Assembly: GCA_902795355.1 (NCBI GenBank)
Contig: CADBKZ010000007.1
Location: 38,561 to 102,560 of the forward strand
Length of the DNA stretch: 64,000 nucleotides
Direction of reading: 5' to 3'
DNA from: an uncultured Ruminococcus sp.
GTDB taxonomy: Bacteria; Bacillota; Clostridia; Oscillospirales; CAG-272
The first letter of the stretch is position 1; each line of letters opens with the position of its first letter. Shown here in pieces: positions 48,264-55,024 of the stretch. Under the pieces are notes generated by a model. That model worked only from the letters and a program-made list of their open reading frames with translations, was not told the DNA's origin and searched no databases. A program made the translations under genes and the position numbers.

Positions 48264-49166
48264 ATGATTTATGATATCATCGTGATCGGGGGCGGTCCGG
48301 CAGGCCTGACCGCCGCGCTGTACGCGCGCCGCGCCAACAAATCGGTTCTGATCCTCGAAAAGGCGGCGTTCGGCGGGCAGATCACGTTTTCGCCCAAAGT
48401 GGAAAACATCCCCGGGTTTCTCTCGCTCTCCGGAAACGAATTTGCGGATCATCTTGTGGAACAGGTGCTGGAACAGGGCGCCGAGGTGGAATCCTGCGAG
48501 GCGTTGGAGATTAAAAACGGAGACCCGAAAACCGTTGTTACCGACAGCGGCGAGTTTTCGGCGCGCGCCGTTATTATTGCAACCGGCGCAAAGCACCGCA
48601 GGCTCGGGCTTTCCCGCGAAGAGGAATTTATCGGCGAGGGCATCTCGTTCTGCGCGGTCTGCGACGGCGCGTTCTACCAAAACAAAACCGTTGCCGTAAT
48701 CGGCGGCGGCAACTCCGCTTTGCAGGAAGCCATTCTGCTCTCGGAACAATGCGCCAAGGTTTACGTGGTGCAGAACCTTGAAACGCTGACCGGCGAGCAG
48801 AAACTCCGCGACCAACTTTCCGCCCGCCCGAATGTGGAAATCATTCTCGGAACGGTGGTGGAAGAACTGCTCGGAGAGACGTCGTTTGCGGGCATCCGGG
48901 TCCGCCGCGTGGAGGACAACACCCTGACCGACCTCGCCGTGGACGGCATGTTCGTCGCCATTGGCCTGATCCCCCAGAACGAGCCGTTTTCCAATGTCCT
49001 GCCGCTCAATTCCTACGGCTATGCGGACGCGGATGAATCCTGCCTGACGCCGAACAAGGGCATTTTCGTTGCGGGCGACTGCCGCTCCAAAAAGATCCGC
49101 CAAGTGACCACCGCCGCCGCGGACGGCGCGATCGCCGCCCTCGCCGCATGTGATTATATCGGATAA
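48264..49166 (+). CDS. trxB: Thioredoxin reductase (NADPH)
   Basis: A 300-residue flavoprotein. FAD loop IIVIGGGPAGLTAALYARRA at the N-terminus, redox-active CAVC near 131-134 in SFCAVCDGAFY, NAD(P)H loop VIGGGNSALQEA, and the C-terminal FAD motif KGIFVAGDCRSKK. It reduces thioredoxin-type proteins, plausibly including the glutaredoxin-like domain of the neighbouring NrdD. It is the last backbone gene before the prophage-like element. Confidence 0.93.
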   Translation: MIYDIIVIGGGPAGLTAALYARRANKSVLILEKAAFGGQITFSPKVENIPGFLSLSGNEFADHLVEQVLEQGAEVESCEALEIKNGDPKTVVTDSGEFSARAVIIATGAKHRRLGLSREEEFIGEGISFCAVCDGAFYQNKTVAVIGGGNSALQEAILLSEQCAKVYVVQNLETLTGEQKLRDQLSARPNVEIILGTVVEELLGETSFAGIRVRRVEDNTLTDLAVDGMFVAIGLIPQNEPFSNVLPLNSYGYADADESCLTPNKGIFVAGDCRSKKIRQVTTAAADGAIAALAACDYIG

Positions 49167-49198
49167 AACAAGGGCGAACCGCGGAAAAAAACATTTTG

Positions 49199-49373
49199 GC
49201 GGGTGTCCGTTGCCCTTTCCCACGCGAAGGATTCTTTTCGAACCGAACAATGGGTCATAATTCGGGTTGGTTGAGCGGGTGCGATACGGGATTTGCGTTG
49301 ACATCATTTTGACATCACACAAGGGGGAAAAACAGGGTAAAAAAGGGTACAAAACGGCTTTTCGCGGCGCGCG
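49199..49373 (+). repeat. attL: Left copy of the long direct repeat (attL candidate)
   Basis: The stretch 49275-49373 is identical over 99 bp to 63902-64000; the preceding about 75 bp (from GGGTGTCCGTTGCCC) match 63826-63901 imperfectly. Within it TTGACATCA occurs twice with an 11-bp period. It lies between trxB and the integrase gene, the expected place for an attachment site. The gap 49167-49493 holds no gene. Confidence 0.8.
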
Positions 49374-49385
49374 CCAAAAAAGGAT

Positions 49386-49422
49386 AAAAGGCGCATTTCC
49401 CATGCGGGAAACGCGCCTTTTT
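49386..49422. terminator. Terminator at the integrase 3' side
   Basis: AAAAGGCGC-TTTCCC pairs with GGGAAA-GCGCCTTTT around ATGC; T-runs on both strands. It ends the minus-strand integrase transcript. Confidence 0.85.
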
Positions 49423-49493
49423 CGTTGGCGGAGAAGGAGAGATTTGAAAAGTGATCAAACCCGCATAAAAAGCGGGCGATTGCGGGATTTCGA

Positions 49494-50519
49494 CTATTTT
49501 TTGACATTTTCGAGTTTTTCATTGAGAAATTGCGTTGCGGCAATGGCGGTGCGCTTGCGAAAATCGGTGTAAATATCCATTGTTGTGGAAAGCTGTTTAT
49601 GGCCAAGTAGGCCTTGAACGGCTTTTGGCGAAAGATTCATTTCAAAAGCATTGGTTGCAAAGCTGTGCCGCATTTGGTGCGCGGTGCAGGTAATTCCCGT
49701 TTGTTGTTTATAACGGGACATTGTGGTGATATAGCGGCGGTTGGTCAGCGGTGCTTTTCCGTCGTCCGAAATGATAAACGCTTCCGCGCTTCCCTTCCGC
49801 TTCCAAAGTTCTTCTTTCAGCGGAGCGAGCAAAGGAACGAACCGTTCCCCTGCCGCGGTTTTCGGCTGTTTGATATATGGACGGTCTCCAACATGATAAA
49901 CGGATTTTGTTACGCAGATCAGATTTTCGTCGAAGAGGATGTCTTTCCATTGCAGAGCGAGAATTTCGCCCTTTCGCATTCCGGTGTAAATGGCGATAAA
50001 GGGAAAAAGCCAAATATCGGCGGATTGCTGAATTTTGAGTTCGTCCTCGGGAGAGGCGGCGGTAACTTTTTTTCGGGAACTGCCTTTTGGCGTTCGGATC
50101 GCGCTGCAAGGGTTTGCATCAATGTCGTTTTCGACAATTGCGTGCTTGAAGATCAGATTAAGCACCATTCGGTGGTGTTCAATTGTCTTTTGCGCATATT
50201 GCTGTTTGGCAAAGCGATTCAAATAGAGGATTACGTTCCGCGGCTTGATTTGCTGGATCGGGATTTTTCCGAACTCGGCGTCGGCTTGCTTCTTTGCGTT
50301 CTCGTATCCGCGAATACTTTGGGAAGCAAGGGTATCGTAAATTTCGTTCCACCATTCGTCCGAAACGGTTCTGAATAATCGTCCCGCGCATTGTTCGCGG
50401 GAGAATTGGAGAATCTTCTGATTCAGCTCTTTTTCGGTTTTTCCGTAAAAATAGAGCCGGTTCCCCGTTCTTTGGTCGATGATTGATTTTTGAAACCGTC
50501 CGTCCGTTCTGCGCTTCAT
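49494..50519 (-). CDS. int: Tyrosine recombinase/phage integrase
   Basis: A 341-residue integrase with an N-terminal arm-binding and SAM-like core-binding region (about 1-165) and a catalytic domain with Arg in YTGMRKGEIL, His-x-x-Arg in HQMRHSFATN, His in GLLGHKQL and nucleophile Tyr in TTMDIYTDF. It would integrate and excise the element at the 99-bp repeat. The start at 50519 (MKRRTDGRFQKS) has GGAG 6 nt upstream; the longer frame from 50588 contains the promoter. Confidence 0.93.
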   Translation of the reverse strand: MKRRTDGRFQKSIIDQRTGNRLYFYGKTEKELNQKILQFSREQCAGRLFRTVSDEWWNEIYDTLASQSIRGYENAKKQADAEFGKIPIQQIKPRNVILYLNRFAKQQYAQKTIEHHRMVLNLIFKHAIVENDIDANPCSAIRTPKGSSRKKVTAASPEDELKIQQSADIWLFPFIAIYTGMRKGEILALQWKDILFDENLICVTKSVYHVGDRPYIKQPKTAAGERFVPLLAPLKEELWKRKGSAEAFIISDDGKAPLTNRRYITTMSRYKQQTGITCTAHQMRHSFATNAFEMNLSPKAVQGLLGHKQLSTTMDIYTDFRKRTAIAATQFLNEKLENVKK

Positions 50520-50547
50520 TCCCTGCTCCGAAAATTGATTTTCGGAT

Positions 50548-50576
50548 ATTGTAGCACGGACCAAACGATTTGTCAA
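50548..50576 (-). promoter_or_regulatory. Integrase promoter
   Basis: TTGACA (50571-50576), 17 bp, TACAAT (50548-50553) on the minus strand. Confidence 0.8.
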
Positions 50577-50665
50577 GGGTCGGAGCATGCTGGGAAAAGC
50601 ATGCTTTTTTCGGATTTCTTCCGCTTTTCATTTTATGCACGACAAAAAAATTTTTTGAAATCCTA

Positions 50666-50694
50666 TTGACAAACCCTATTTAATAGGGTATAAT
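50666..50694 (+). promoter_or_regulatory. Promoter and palindromic operator of the higBA-like operon
   Basis: TTGACA (50666-50671), 17 bp, TATAAT (50689-50694). The spacer is a perfect 17-nt palindrome, ACCCTATTTAATAGGGT (50673-50689), ideal for repression by the antitoxin. Confidence 0.85.
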
Positions 50695-50726
50695 ATAGGT
50701 GAAGTCAAATGATTGGAGAAAAAAGA

Positions 50727-51074
50727 ATGACGCGATCTTTTATTGAATTACCGATGTTTCAAACAAAATGGAAAAGTCTTGGATTGAACGATAACGATTT
50801 GCGCAGGCTACAAGAAGAAATATTATTGGATCCGAAAGTTGGAGCAGTTATGCAAGGAACGGGCGGTGTTCGCAAAATGCGGTTTGCGTTCGAGCATCGC
50901 GGAAAAAGCGGAAGTATTCGGGTTATTTACATAGATTTTGAAGTTTACGAAAAAATCTATTTGATTACCGCATATCCTAAAAGTGAAAAGGACAATTTGA
51001 CAATGAGCGAACGGAACGAACTTCGACGACTGATTGGAATATTGGAAGAGCAATTGAAAGACAGCGAATCATGA
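50727..51074 (+). CDS. higB: RelE/HigB-family toxin (type II toxin-antitoxin)
   Basis: A 115-residue protein of the HigB/RelE ribonuclease fold: an initial helix pair, then the beta-sheet core with GVRKMRFAFEHRGKSGSIRV and YLITAYPKSEKDNLT, followed by a helix. These toxins cut mRNA at the ribosome. The start at 50727 follows GGAGAAA; an ATG 18 nt upstream lies before the ribosome-binding site. It precedes its antitoxin by 18 nt, the toxin-first order typical of higBA. Confidence 0.85.
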   Translation: MTRSFIELPMFQTKWKSLGLNDNDLRRLQEEILLDPKVGAVMQGTGGVRKMRFAFEHRGKSGSIRVIYIDFEVYEKIYLITAYPKSEKDNLTMSERNELRRLIGILEEQLKDSES

Positions 51075-51092
51075 AGAACGGAGGGATGAAAA

Positions 51093-51404
51093 ATGGGCGT
51101 TTTTGATGAGATCAAAACGGGCGTTGAACAGGCAATTGAATATGAGAGAGGCGCGTTGAAAGCAAAGAAAACCACATTGAGCATTTCGCCGATCGATTGT
51201 TTTTCGGCAAATGAGATTAAGGAAATTCGGAACCATACAGGGCTGACGCAGGTTTTGTTCGCAAAGTATATGGGAGTTTCGGTGAAAACCGTGGAAGCAT
51301 GGGAAGCAGGGCGGAACCACCCCGAGGGGGCGGCCTGTCGTTTGTTGGCGATTACCAAAGCCGATCCCCTGTTCCCGCAAAAATCGGGGATCGTTACCCG
51401 ATAA
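51093..51404 (+). CDS. higA: XRE-family antitoxin (HigA-like)
   Basis: A 103-residue protein whose helix-turn-helix spans about 40-95 (NEIKEIRNHTGLTQVLFAKY, GVSVKTVEAWEAGRNHPEG), the usual HigA type. It should neutralise the preceding toxin and bind the palindrome at 50673-50689. GGAGG lies about 8 nt before ATG. Confidence 0.88.
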   Translation: MGVFDEIKTGVEQAIEYERGALKAKKTTLSISPIDCFSANEIKEIRNHTGLTQVLFAKYMGVSVKTVEAWEAGRNHPEGAACRLLAITKADPLFPQKSGIVTR

Positions 51405-51456
51405 AAAAATAAGGCAACCCTTTTGAGAGATCAATTGGGTTGCTTTGTTTGTCCTC

Positions 51457-51485
51457 TTGACAAAATACGGTCGATATGGTATAAT
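51457..51485 (+). promoter_or_regulatory. Promoter of the type I toxin mRNA
   Basis: TTGACA (51457-51462), 17 bp, TATAAT (51480-51485). The transcript would have a 5' UTR of about 115 nt before the toxin ATG. Confidence 0.85.
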
Positions 51486-51608
51486 ATCTGCGGAACGGCG
51501 GAAGCCGGACCCTTGGGAACACCAATTAACGGTGGCGGTTGCTCCTTCCTTTCATCGGAGGGAACACTTTTCAAGCTCCCTCCACACTTATGGGGGGAGG
51601 TGATGCAG

Positions 51609-51779
51609 ATGAACTCGGTTACATGGAGCGAGCTGATCCAGCTCGCAATATTGATCGTTTCGATCATCACTTGCTATTTCGGCAATAAGAAAACCACGGC
51701 GGTTATCTTAATCGTTTTCGGAAGGAAGCAACCGTCATCGGTGTTCCCTCATACTTATATTATAGAGCAAACTTTTTGA
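51609..51779 (+). CDS. Putative type I toxin, small membrane (holin-like) peptide
   Basis: 56 codons starting MNSVTWSELIQLAILIVSII, one transmembrane helix at about 9-28, then a Lys-rich turn and a polar tail. GGAGG stands 8 nt before the ATG at 51609; a second ATG at 51603 is too close. The ribosome-binding site can be masked by CTCCCTCC (about 51574-51581) pairing with GGGGGGAGG. The 5' UTR repeats, in inverted orientation, sequence from the 3' end of the gene, and a perfect promoter reads back from 51759-51787. These are features of type I toxins such as TxpA, BsrG or Fst. The peptide may end its toxic part earlier, at the Lys stretch. Confidence 0.7.
   Translation: MNSVTWSELIQLAILIVSIITCYFGNKKTTAVILIVFGRKQPSSVFPHTYIIEQTF
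51690..51752 (-). ncRNA. Predicted antisense RNA antitoxin
   Basis: From the minus promoter at 51759-51787 transcription would start near 51752 and run into the toxin gene. A small hairpin AACC-GCCGT-GGTT followed by TTCTT around 51690 could end it, giving about 60 nt. It is fully complementary to the 3' half of the toxin mRNA. The endpoint is a guess. Confidence 0.6.
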
Positions 51780-51787
51780 TTTGTCAA
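51759..51787 (-). promoter_or_regulatory. Antisense promoter convergent to the small toxin gene
   Basis: TTGACA (51782-51787), 17 bp, TATAAT (51759-51764), both perfect, on the minus strand at the 3' end of the toxin gene. Part of the -35/-10 region lies within the toxin mRNA terminator. Confidence 0.85.
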
Positions 51788-51806
51788 GGGGTTTGCTCTT
51801 TTTTTT
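51764..51806 (+). terminator. Terminator of the toxin mRNA
   Basis: AGAGCAAAC and GTTTGCTCT around an 18-nt loop, followed by T8. It overlaps the antisense promoter. Confidence 0.85.
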
Positions 51807-51808
51807 GC

Positions 51809-52417
51809 CTATAATTGTCCTTTTTTTCGTAAATATTCTTCAATGGAGTTCATAATATCTGATTGTGTGATGTTTTTGGGTTTTATTGTTGCAAATAAAG
51901 TTATGCCGTTATTATTGAACTTTAATCTATAATTATACTTTGCGTAAGATATGGTGTATTGGACTTCTAAAGGGAGTCTTTTTTTGTTTGCATAGCTAAA
52001 TAGGTATGCAAGATGATCATAGCCATCATTATCTGCCGGAATAAATTCAGCGGATAATATGATTTTTTTGTTATCGTCTGTTTCGAGCTCGTATTCTGCT
52101 ATATATGTATACGTTTTGTCGTCGTTTGATTTTTTTTGATTAATTTGTATATTTGTTTCATTCCATGTTCCTACAGATTTTGATTGTTTTATTTCTTCAC
52201 TTGGTTTAACATCAAAGGGATTAAAATCTAATGATGTCACTAATTCGTCGACGGTAACGTTAAAATGATTTGCTATTTTTTTTAGAATAGGTGTATTGGG
52301 GATTCTCCCTTGTTTCCAGCCTGTAACACTTCCTGATGAGATTTCTAATTCTCTTGCAACTGTATTTGGCGATTTTTTTTCTCTGTTGCACAGTTCAACA
52401 TAGTTATCCCAGAACAT
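51809..52417 (-). CDS. Phage-type repressor with XRE helix-turn-helix
   Basis: A 202-residue protein. Residues about 1-60 form the DNA-binding domain (NREKKSPNTVARELEISSGS, VTGWKQGRIPNTPILKKIAN), followed by an acidic region and a beta-rich C-terminal part without the Ala-Gly/Ser-Lys self-cleavage signature of LexA-like repressors. The start is ATG at 52417 behind AAGGAG. It is divergent from the main element operon and likely acts on TTGTGA-type sites at 52463-52526. Confidence 0.8.
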   Translation of the reverse strand: MFWDNYVELCNREKKSPNTVARELEISSGSVTGWKQGRIPNTPILKKIANHFNVTVDELVTSLDFNPFDVKPSEEIKQSKSVGTWNETNIQINQKKSNDDKTYTYIAEYELETDDNKKIILSAEFIPADNDGYDHLAYLFSYANKKRLPLEVQYTISYAKYNYRLKFNNNGITLFATIKPKNITQSDIMNSIEEYLRKKGQL

Positions 52418-52462
52418 TTTTGATTCTCCTTGCCTGTTTTGTACATTTTCAATGCTTATATT

Positions 52463-52533
52463 TTGTGAAATTCTTACAAAAATCATTTTTTTGAGAAAAT
52501 AATCTTGACATTGTGAGATTTTTGAGATATAAT
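52463..52533 (+). promoter_or_regulatory. Main element promoter with candidate repressor operators
   Basis: TTGACA (52505-52510), 17 bp, TATAAT (52528-52533). Two similar sites, TTGTGAAATTCTTACAA (52463-52479) and TTGTGAGATTTTTGAG (52511-52526, inside the spacer), share the half-site TTGTGARATTYTT. They are suited to the divergent repressor. Confidence 0.65.
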
Positions 52534-52568
52534 AACAGTGTGAACGATAAAAGTTCACACGATCGGCG

Positions 52569-52631
52569 GAAAAAACTATGTCCGAAAGAGACGAGACATA
52601 GTAAAGGGGACGTGGATATGAAGTTGGTGGT
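52569..52631 (-). ncRNA. Short antisense RNA against the leader of the main operon
   Basis: A minus-strand promoter, TTGACA (52661-52666), 17 bp, TATGAT (52638-52643), reads toward a terminator ACTATGTC...GACATAGT followed by T5-6 (52602 down to 52570). The predicted RNA is about 60 nt and complementary to the stem-loop and ribosome-binding region (TAAAGGGGACG) of the plus-strand leader. The layout resembles countertranscript RNAs that limit plasmid or phage replication. Confidence 0.65.
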
Positions 52632-52692
52632 ACATCTATCATACCACAAAACCGGAAGTTTGTCAAGAGAAAAAGAAGGAAGGAGGGAGAAA

Positions 52693-52923
52693 ATGGACGA
52701 AATGAAGCTGACAAATCGGCAAAAGGTAAAGGTTTTGCTCGATGAATATTGTCTGACGCAAAAATGGCTGTTACGGGAGATTAACAAAGTAATGGTAGTA
52801 CCGGTGCCGAAGTCAACGCTATCCTCTGCGCTTGCCGGTCAGCGCGGGGGAGAACGAAGCGAGGAAGTGCTGACGGCCTGCGTTTCGGTATTGGAACGAT
52901 ACATAGAGAGGATGGGACGATAA
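52693..52923 (+). CDS. Small DNA-binding-like protein, first gene of the main operon
   Basis: A 76-residue protein (MDEMKLTNRQKVKVLLDEYC, then a helical stretch containing KSTLSSALAGQRG, reminiscent of an atypical helix-turn-helix). AAGGAGG lies 7-8 nt before the ATG. An upstream ATG at 52618 in the same frame, preceded by AAAGGGGACG, would add 25 residues; that leader segment is what the antisense RNA covers. Confidence 0.6.
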   Translation: MDEMKLTNRQKVKVLLDEYCLTQKWLLREINKVMVVPVPKSTLSSALAGQRGGERSEEVLTACVSVLERYIERMGR

Positions 52924-53126
52924 TGGTGGCGGAAGAGACGGAAAAGGCGATGTTGTGCCCGAAATGCGGTCGGTTACCGCACGTATGGGCATACGGGAGC
53001 GGAGAGAGGAAATTTTTCCGCGTATGTTGCGAACGGTGTTCATGCTGTTCGGCTGATTTCAAAGAGCGGCTGCAAGCGATCCGATCATGGAATCGCTGGG
53101 CAATTACGCAAAGGAACAAAGAGTAA
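52923..53126 (+). CDS. Small zinc-ribbon protein (Lar/restriction-alleviation-like)
   Basis: 67 residues with two Cys pairs and a Cys cluster (CPKCGRLPHVW, CERCSCCSADF) and the C-terminal pattern AIRSWNRWA that is typical of Lar-like phage proteins. Members help phages against restriction, though this is unproven for most. The ATG overlaps the previous stop (TAATG). Confidence 0.65.
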   Translation: MVAEETEKAMLCPKCGRLPHVWAYGSGERKFFRVCCERCSCCSADFKERLQAIRSWNRWAITQRNKE

Positions 53127-53169
53127 AATCCGAAACGTTTCGGAATTTGAGAGGTAACGGTGCAGAAAG

Positions 53170-53403
53170 ATGGAAATATGCGGATACAGACAGGCCCTTG
53201 AACTGATTGAACGTCAATATCCGAACAGGATCACGATAACGCCAAAAGAAATTGCGAAGCTGTTCGGCGTTGATCCGAAAACGGTTTATCAGGCATGCAA
53301 ACAAAAGAAGAATCCCCTGCCCTGCGTTCGGTTTTCAAAACGGAAGATTCTGATTCCGATTTCGGAGCTTGCCACATGGATGGCGGAAAGGAGTTCGGCA
53401 TGA
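53170..53403 (+). CDS. Excisionase-like helix-turn-helix protein
   Basis: 77 residues. ITPKEIAKLFGVDPKTVYQACK and VRFSKRKILIPISELATWM show the MerR/Xis-type winged helix used by excisionases. Located in the operon opposite to the integrase, it may direct excision. Ends with an ATGA overlap to the next gene. Confidence 0.7.
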   Translation: MEICGYRQALELIERQYPNRITITPKEIAKLFGVDPKTVYQACKQKKNPLPCVRFSKRKILIPISELATWMAERSSA

Positions 53404-53873
53404 GCGTTGGAATGTTGAATATTTGGGTATCGGAAGAAACGGCAACGATCCGCCGACGCGCGGTTGTTTTAAGCGATTTTTTGCTTCCATTGCTGATTGG
53501 ATCGGGAGAGGATGATCCGAATCGCGTGGCTTTCTGCAATGTGATCCGCGTTTTATCCGAGGATTATTCCCTGTTGTTGGGATCGCTTGCAAAAGTGATC
53601 GGTTCGGTATTGGAACAATCGGTTTATCCCGATTACGAAGATACAATGCGGATTTGGAGACGGATCGGGAAAGACTCCACACCGCCGAATGATCATTTTG
53701 GCCGCGCGCTTGTGCTTGTGGACGGTTTGCGCCGCGTTTATGCTACGGGCAGATCGGATATGCTCTTGCCGTTCTTTACCCGATGGTATCCGGCGATTAC
53801 ACTTGCGGATATGGATTTGCTTTTAACAAGTTTGTTCCGCGTGTTTTATATTCAATACACATTTACAATTTAA
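53400..53873 (+). CDS. Hypothetical helical protein
   Basis: A 157-residue, mainly helical protein without signal peptide; hydrophobic stretches (LLPLLIGSG, LLLTSLFRVFYIQYTFTI) look like helix cores rather than clear membrane spans. The start overlaps the upstream stop by 4 nt. No family recognised. Confidence 0.65.
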   Translation: MSVGMLNIWVSEETATIRRRAVVLSDFLLPLLIGSGEDDPNRVAFCNVIRVLSEDYSLLLGSLAKVIGSVLEQSVYPDYEDTMRIWRRIGKDSTPPNDHFGRALVLVDGLRRVYATGRSDMLLPFFTRWYPAITLADMDLLLTSLFRVFYIQYTFTI

Positions 53874-53883
53874 GGGGGTATTT

Positions 53884-54045
53884 ATGAAGAACCGCGAAAT
53901 GCAGTCCGGAACGGATCCGCCTGTCAAGAAAACGTATATTCCGCCGATAATCGAGATTGTACCGGTCGGCGAAGATTGGGTATTGCTTGGCGATACCTTG
54001 TATTCCACCGAGGAATTAGAACGGGATAATCCGTTCAATCCATAA
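53884..54045 (+). CDS. Small protein of unknown function
   Basis: 53 codons, preceded by AAGGGGGTATTT. Begins with charged residues, then KKTYIPPIIEIVPVGEDWVL and an acidic tail. No membrane segment. The YIPPIIEI pattern is reminiscent of the small protein at 18993-19130 (YNAPNVTIV), though the similarity is weak. Confidence 0.55.
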   Translation: MKNREMQSGTDPPVKKTYIPPIIEIVPVGEDWVLLGDTLYSTEELERDNPFNP

Positions 54046-54074
54046 AACAAAAAAAGAAAAGGATGGTAAAAACC

Positions 54075-54626
54075 ATGGCAAACGAAAAGAAAACAATCGT
54101 CAATGAAGCAACCGGAGAGGTTACGGAAATTCCCGTTTCGAACGCACTTCCCGCAGGGTCGGTTCCGGCAATGGCCGATCTTGATTCGGTTTTCAACGTC
54201 GTCTCGATGGACGATGTTTCGGATGAAGCTGTAACAACCGATTCCGAATGGAAATTCCCCGGATTGCGCGTTACCAGATCGCAGTTCAAGTATAAGGAAA
54301 AGACTATGTTTTCCTATGCGGTCAACATGAATCTGCCGCTTTCCACAGGCGGAGTTCATGCATTGAAATGCGAACTTCGTTCCAGCGACCGGAAAAACAT
54401 TCACAACTATGAGAAACTCGATGCGATTTGGGCTATGCTTCCCAAAGATCAGACGTATCTGCTTCTCGGGTTCCAATACGTAGAATATACGCGGTCGTAT
54501 AACCTTTGCGTGCAGGTCGTTGACGATGGGATTCCGCTTCGCGTTTCGCTGTTGCCCCGCGACGGAAAGTCCCGCGATGATCTGGGAACCATGATCGCTT
54601 TTTTGCAGAAGCGCGGACTTCTGTAA
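54075..54626 (+). CDS. Hypothetical protein, candidate ssDNA-binding protein
   Basis: A 183-residue protein with an acidic N-terminal tail (about 1-55) and a beta-rich core (WKFPGLRVTRSQFKYKEKTM through LLGFQYVEYTRSYNLCVQVV). By position in a filamentous-phage-like gene order, before the structural genes and with the initiator in the same element, a role in binding ssDNA is possible; sequence alone does not prove it. Start ATG at 54075, with AAGGA about 11 nt upstream. Confidence 0.55.
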   Translation: MANEKKTIVNEATGEVTEIPVSNALPAGSVPAMADLDSVFNVVSMDDVSDEAVTTDSEWKFPGLRVTRSQFKYKEKTMFSYAVNMNLPLSTGGVHALKCELRSSDRKNIHNYEKLDAIWAMLPKDQTYLLLGFQYVEYTRSYNLCVQVVDDGIPLRVSLLPRDGKSRDDLGTMIAFLQKRGLL

Positions 54627-54643
54627 CTCTTTTCGGCAAATGA

Positions 54644-54838
54644 ATGAGTTTGCCGGAGAATAAGTTTCGGGACGTAAAGTGTCCGAAATGCGGAAAACTC
54701 TTGCTTCGATGTTCTTTGGATAGTACAGGTTTAGTGAATGCCTACTGTAAAGGCTGCCGCAGAGAGCGGCGTATAGAATTGAAACCGAACGATCCGAACC
54801 ATGCGGGCAAGATTAATATAGATTCCGCGAAAACATAG
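54644..54838 (+). CDS. Com-like small zinc-finger protein
   Basis: 64 residues with CPKCGKLLLRC and VNAYCKGCRRERRIELKP, the pattern of the phage Mu Com family of RNA-binding zinc proteins that regulate translation. The ribosome-binding site is weak; it lies 18 nt after the preceding gene and may depend on coupling. A terminator follows. Confidence 0.65.
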   Translation: MSLPENKFRDVKCPKCGKLLLRCSLDSTGLVNAYCKGCRRERRIELKPNDPNHAGKINIDSAKT

Positions 54839-54845
54839 AGCCTTT

Positions 54846-54887
54846 GAGCCGAATACCGTCAGAGATGGCGGTTTTCGGCTCGTTTTT
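54846..54887 (+). terminator. Terminator between the early genes and the structural genes
   Basis: GAGCCGAA pairs with TTCGGCTC, with additional TACCG/CGGT pairing, followed by GTTTTT. Downstream, up to 55024, only a five-codon ORF (MAWPM) after AGAGGTG is seen. Confidence 0.7.
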
Positions 54888-55024
54888 GTTGCGCTTGGGG
54901 GTTAAGGCTTTGTGTTGCTGTGGTGATTCCATTCGTGAAAAGAGGTGACGATAGATATGGCTTGGCCGATGTGATCGTTTCAAATTTCATTTCATGATTT
55001 CAAAAAAACAAGGAGGGCAAAACA

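Noticed and set aside
49267..49572. 101-codon ORF over the left direct repeat
   Set aside because: It coincides with the attachment-site repeat and terminator; the matching frame at the right copy diverges, and there is no ribosome-binding site.
52618..52692. Upstream extension of the first main-operon gene
   Set aside because: An ATG with a fair ribosome-binding site exists, but the segment doubles as the antisense RNA promoter and the internal start at 52693 has a much better site. Kept only as an alternative.
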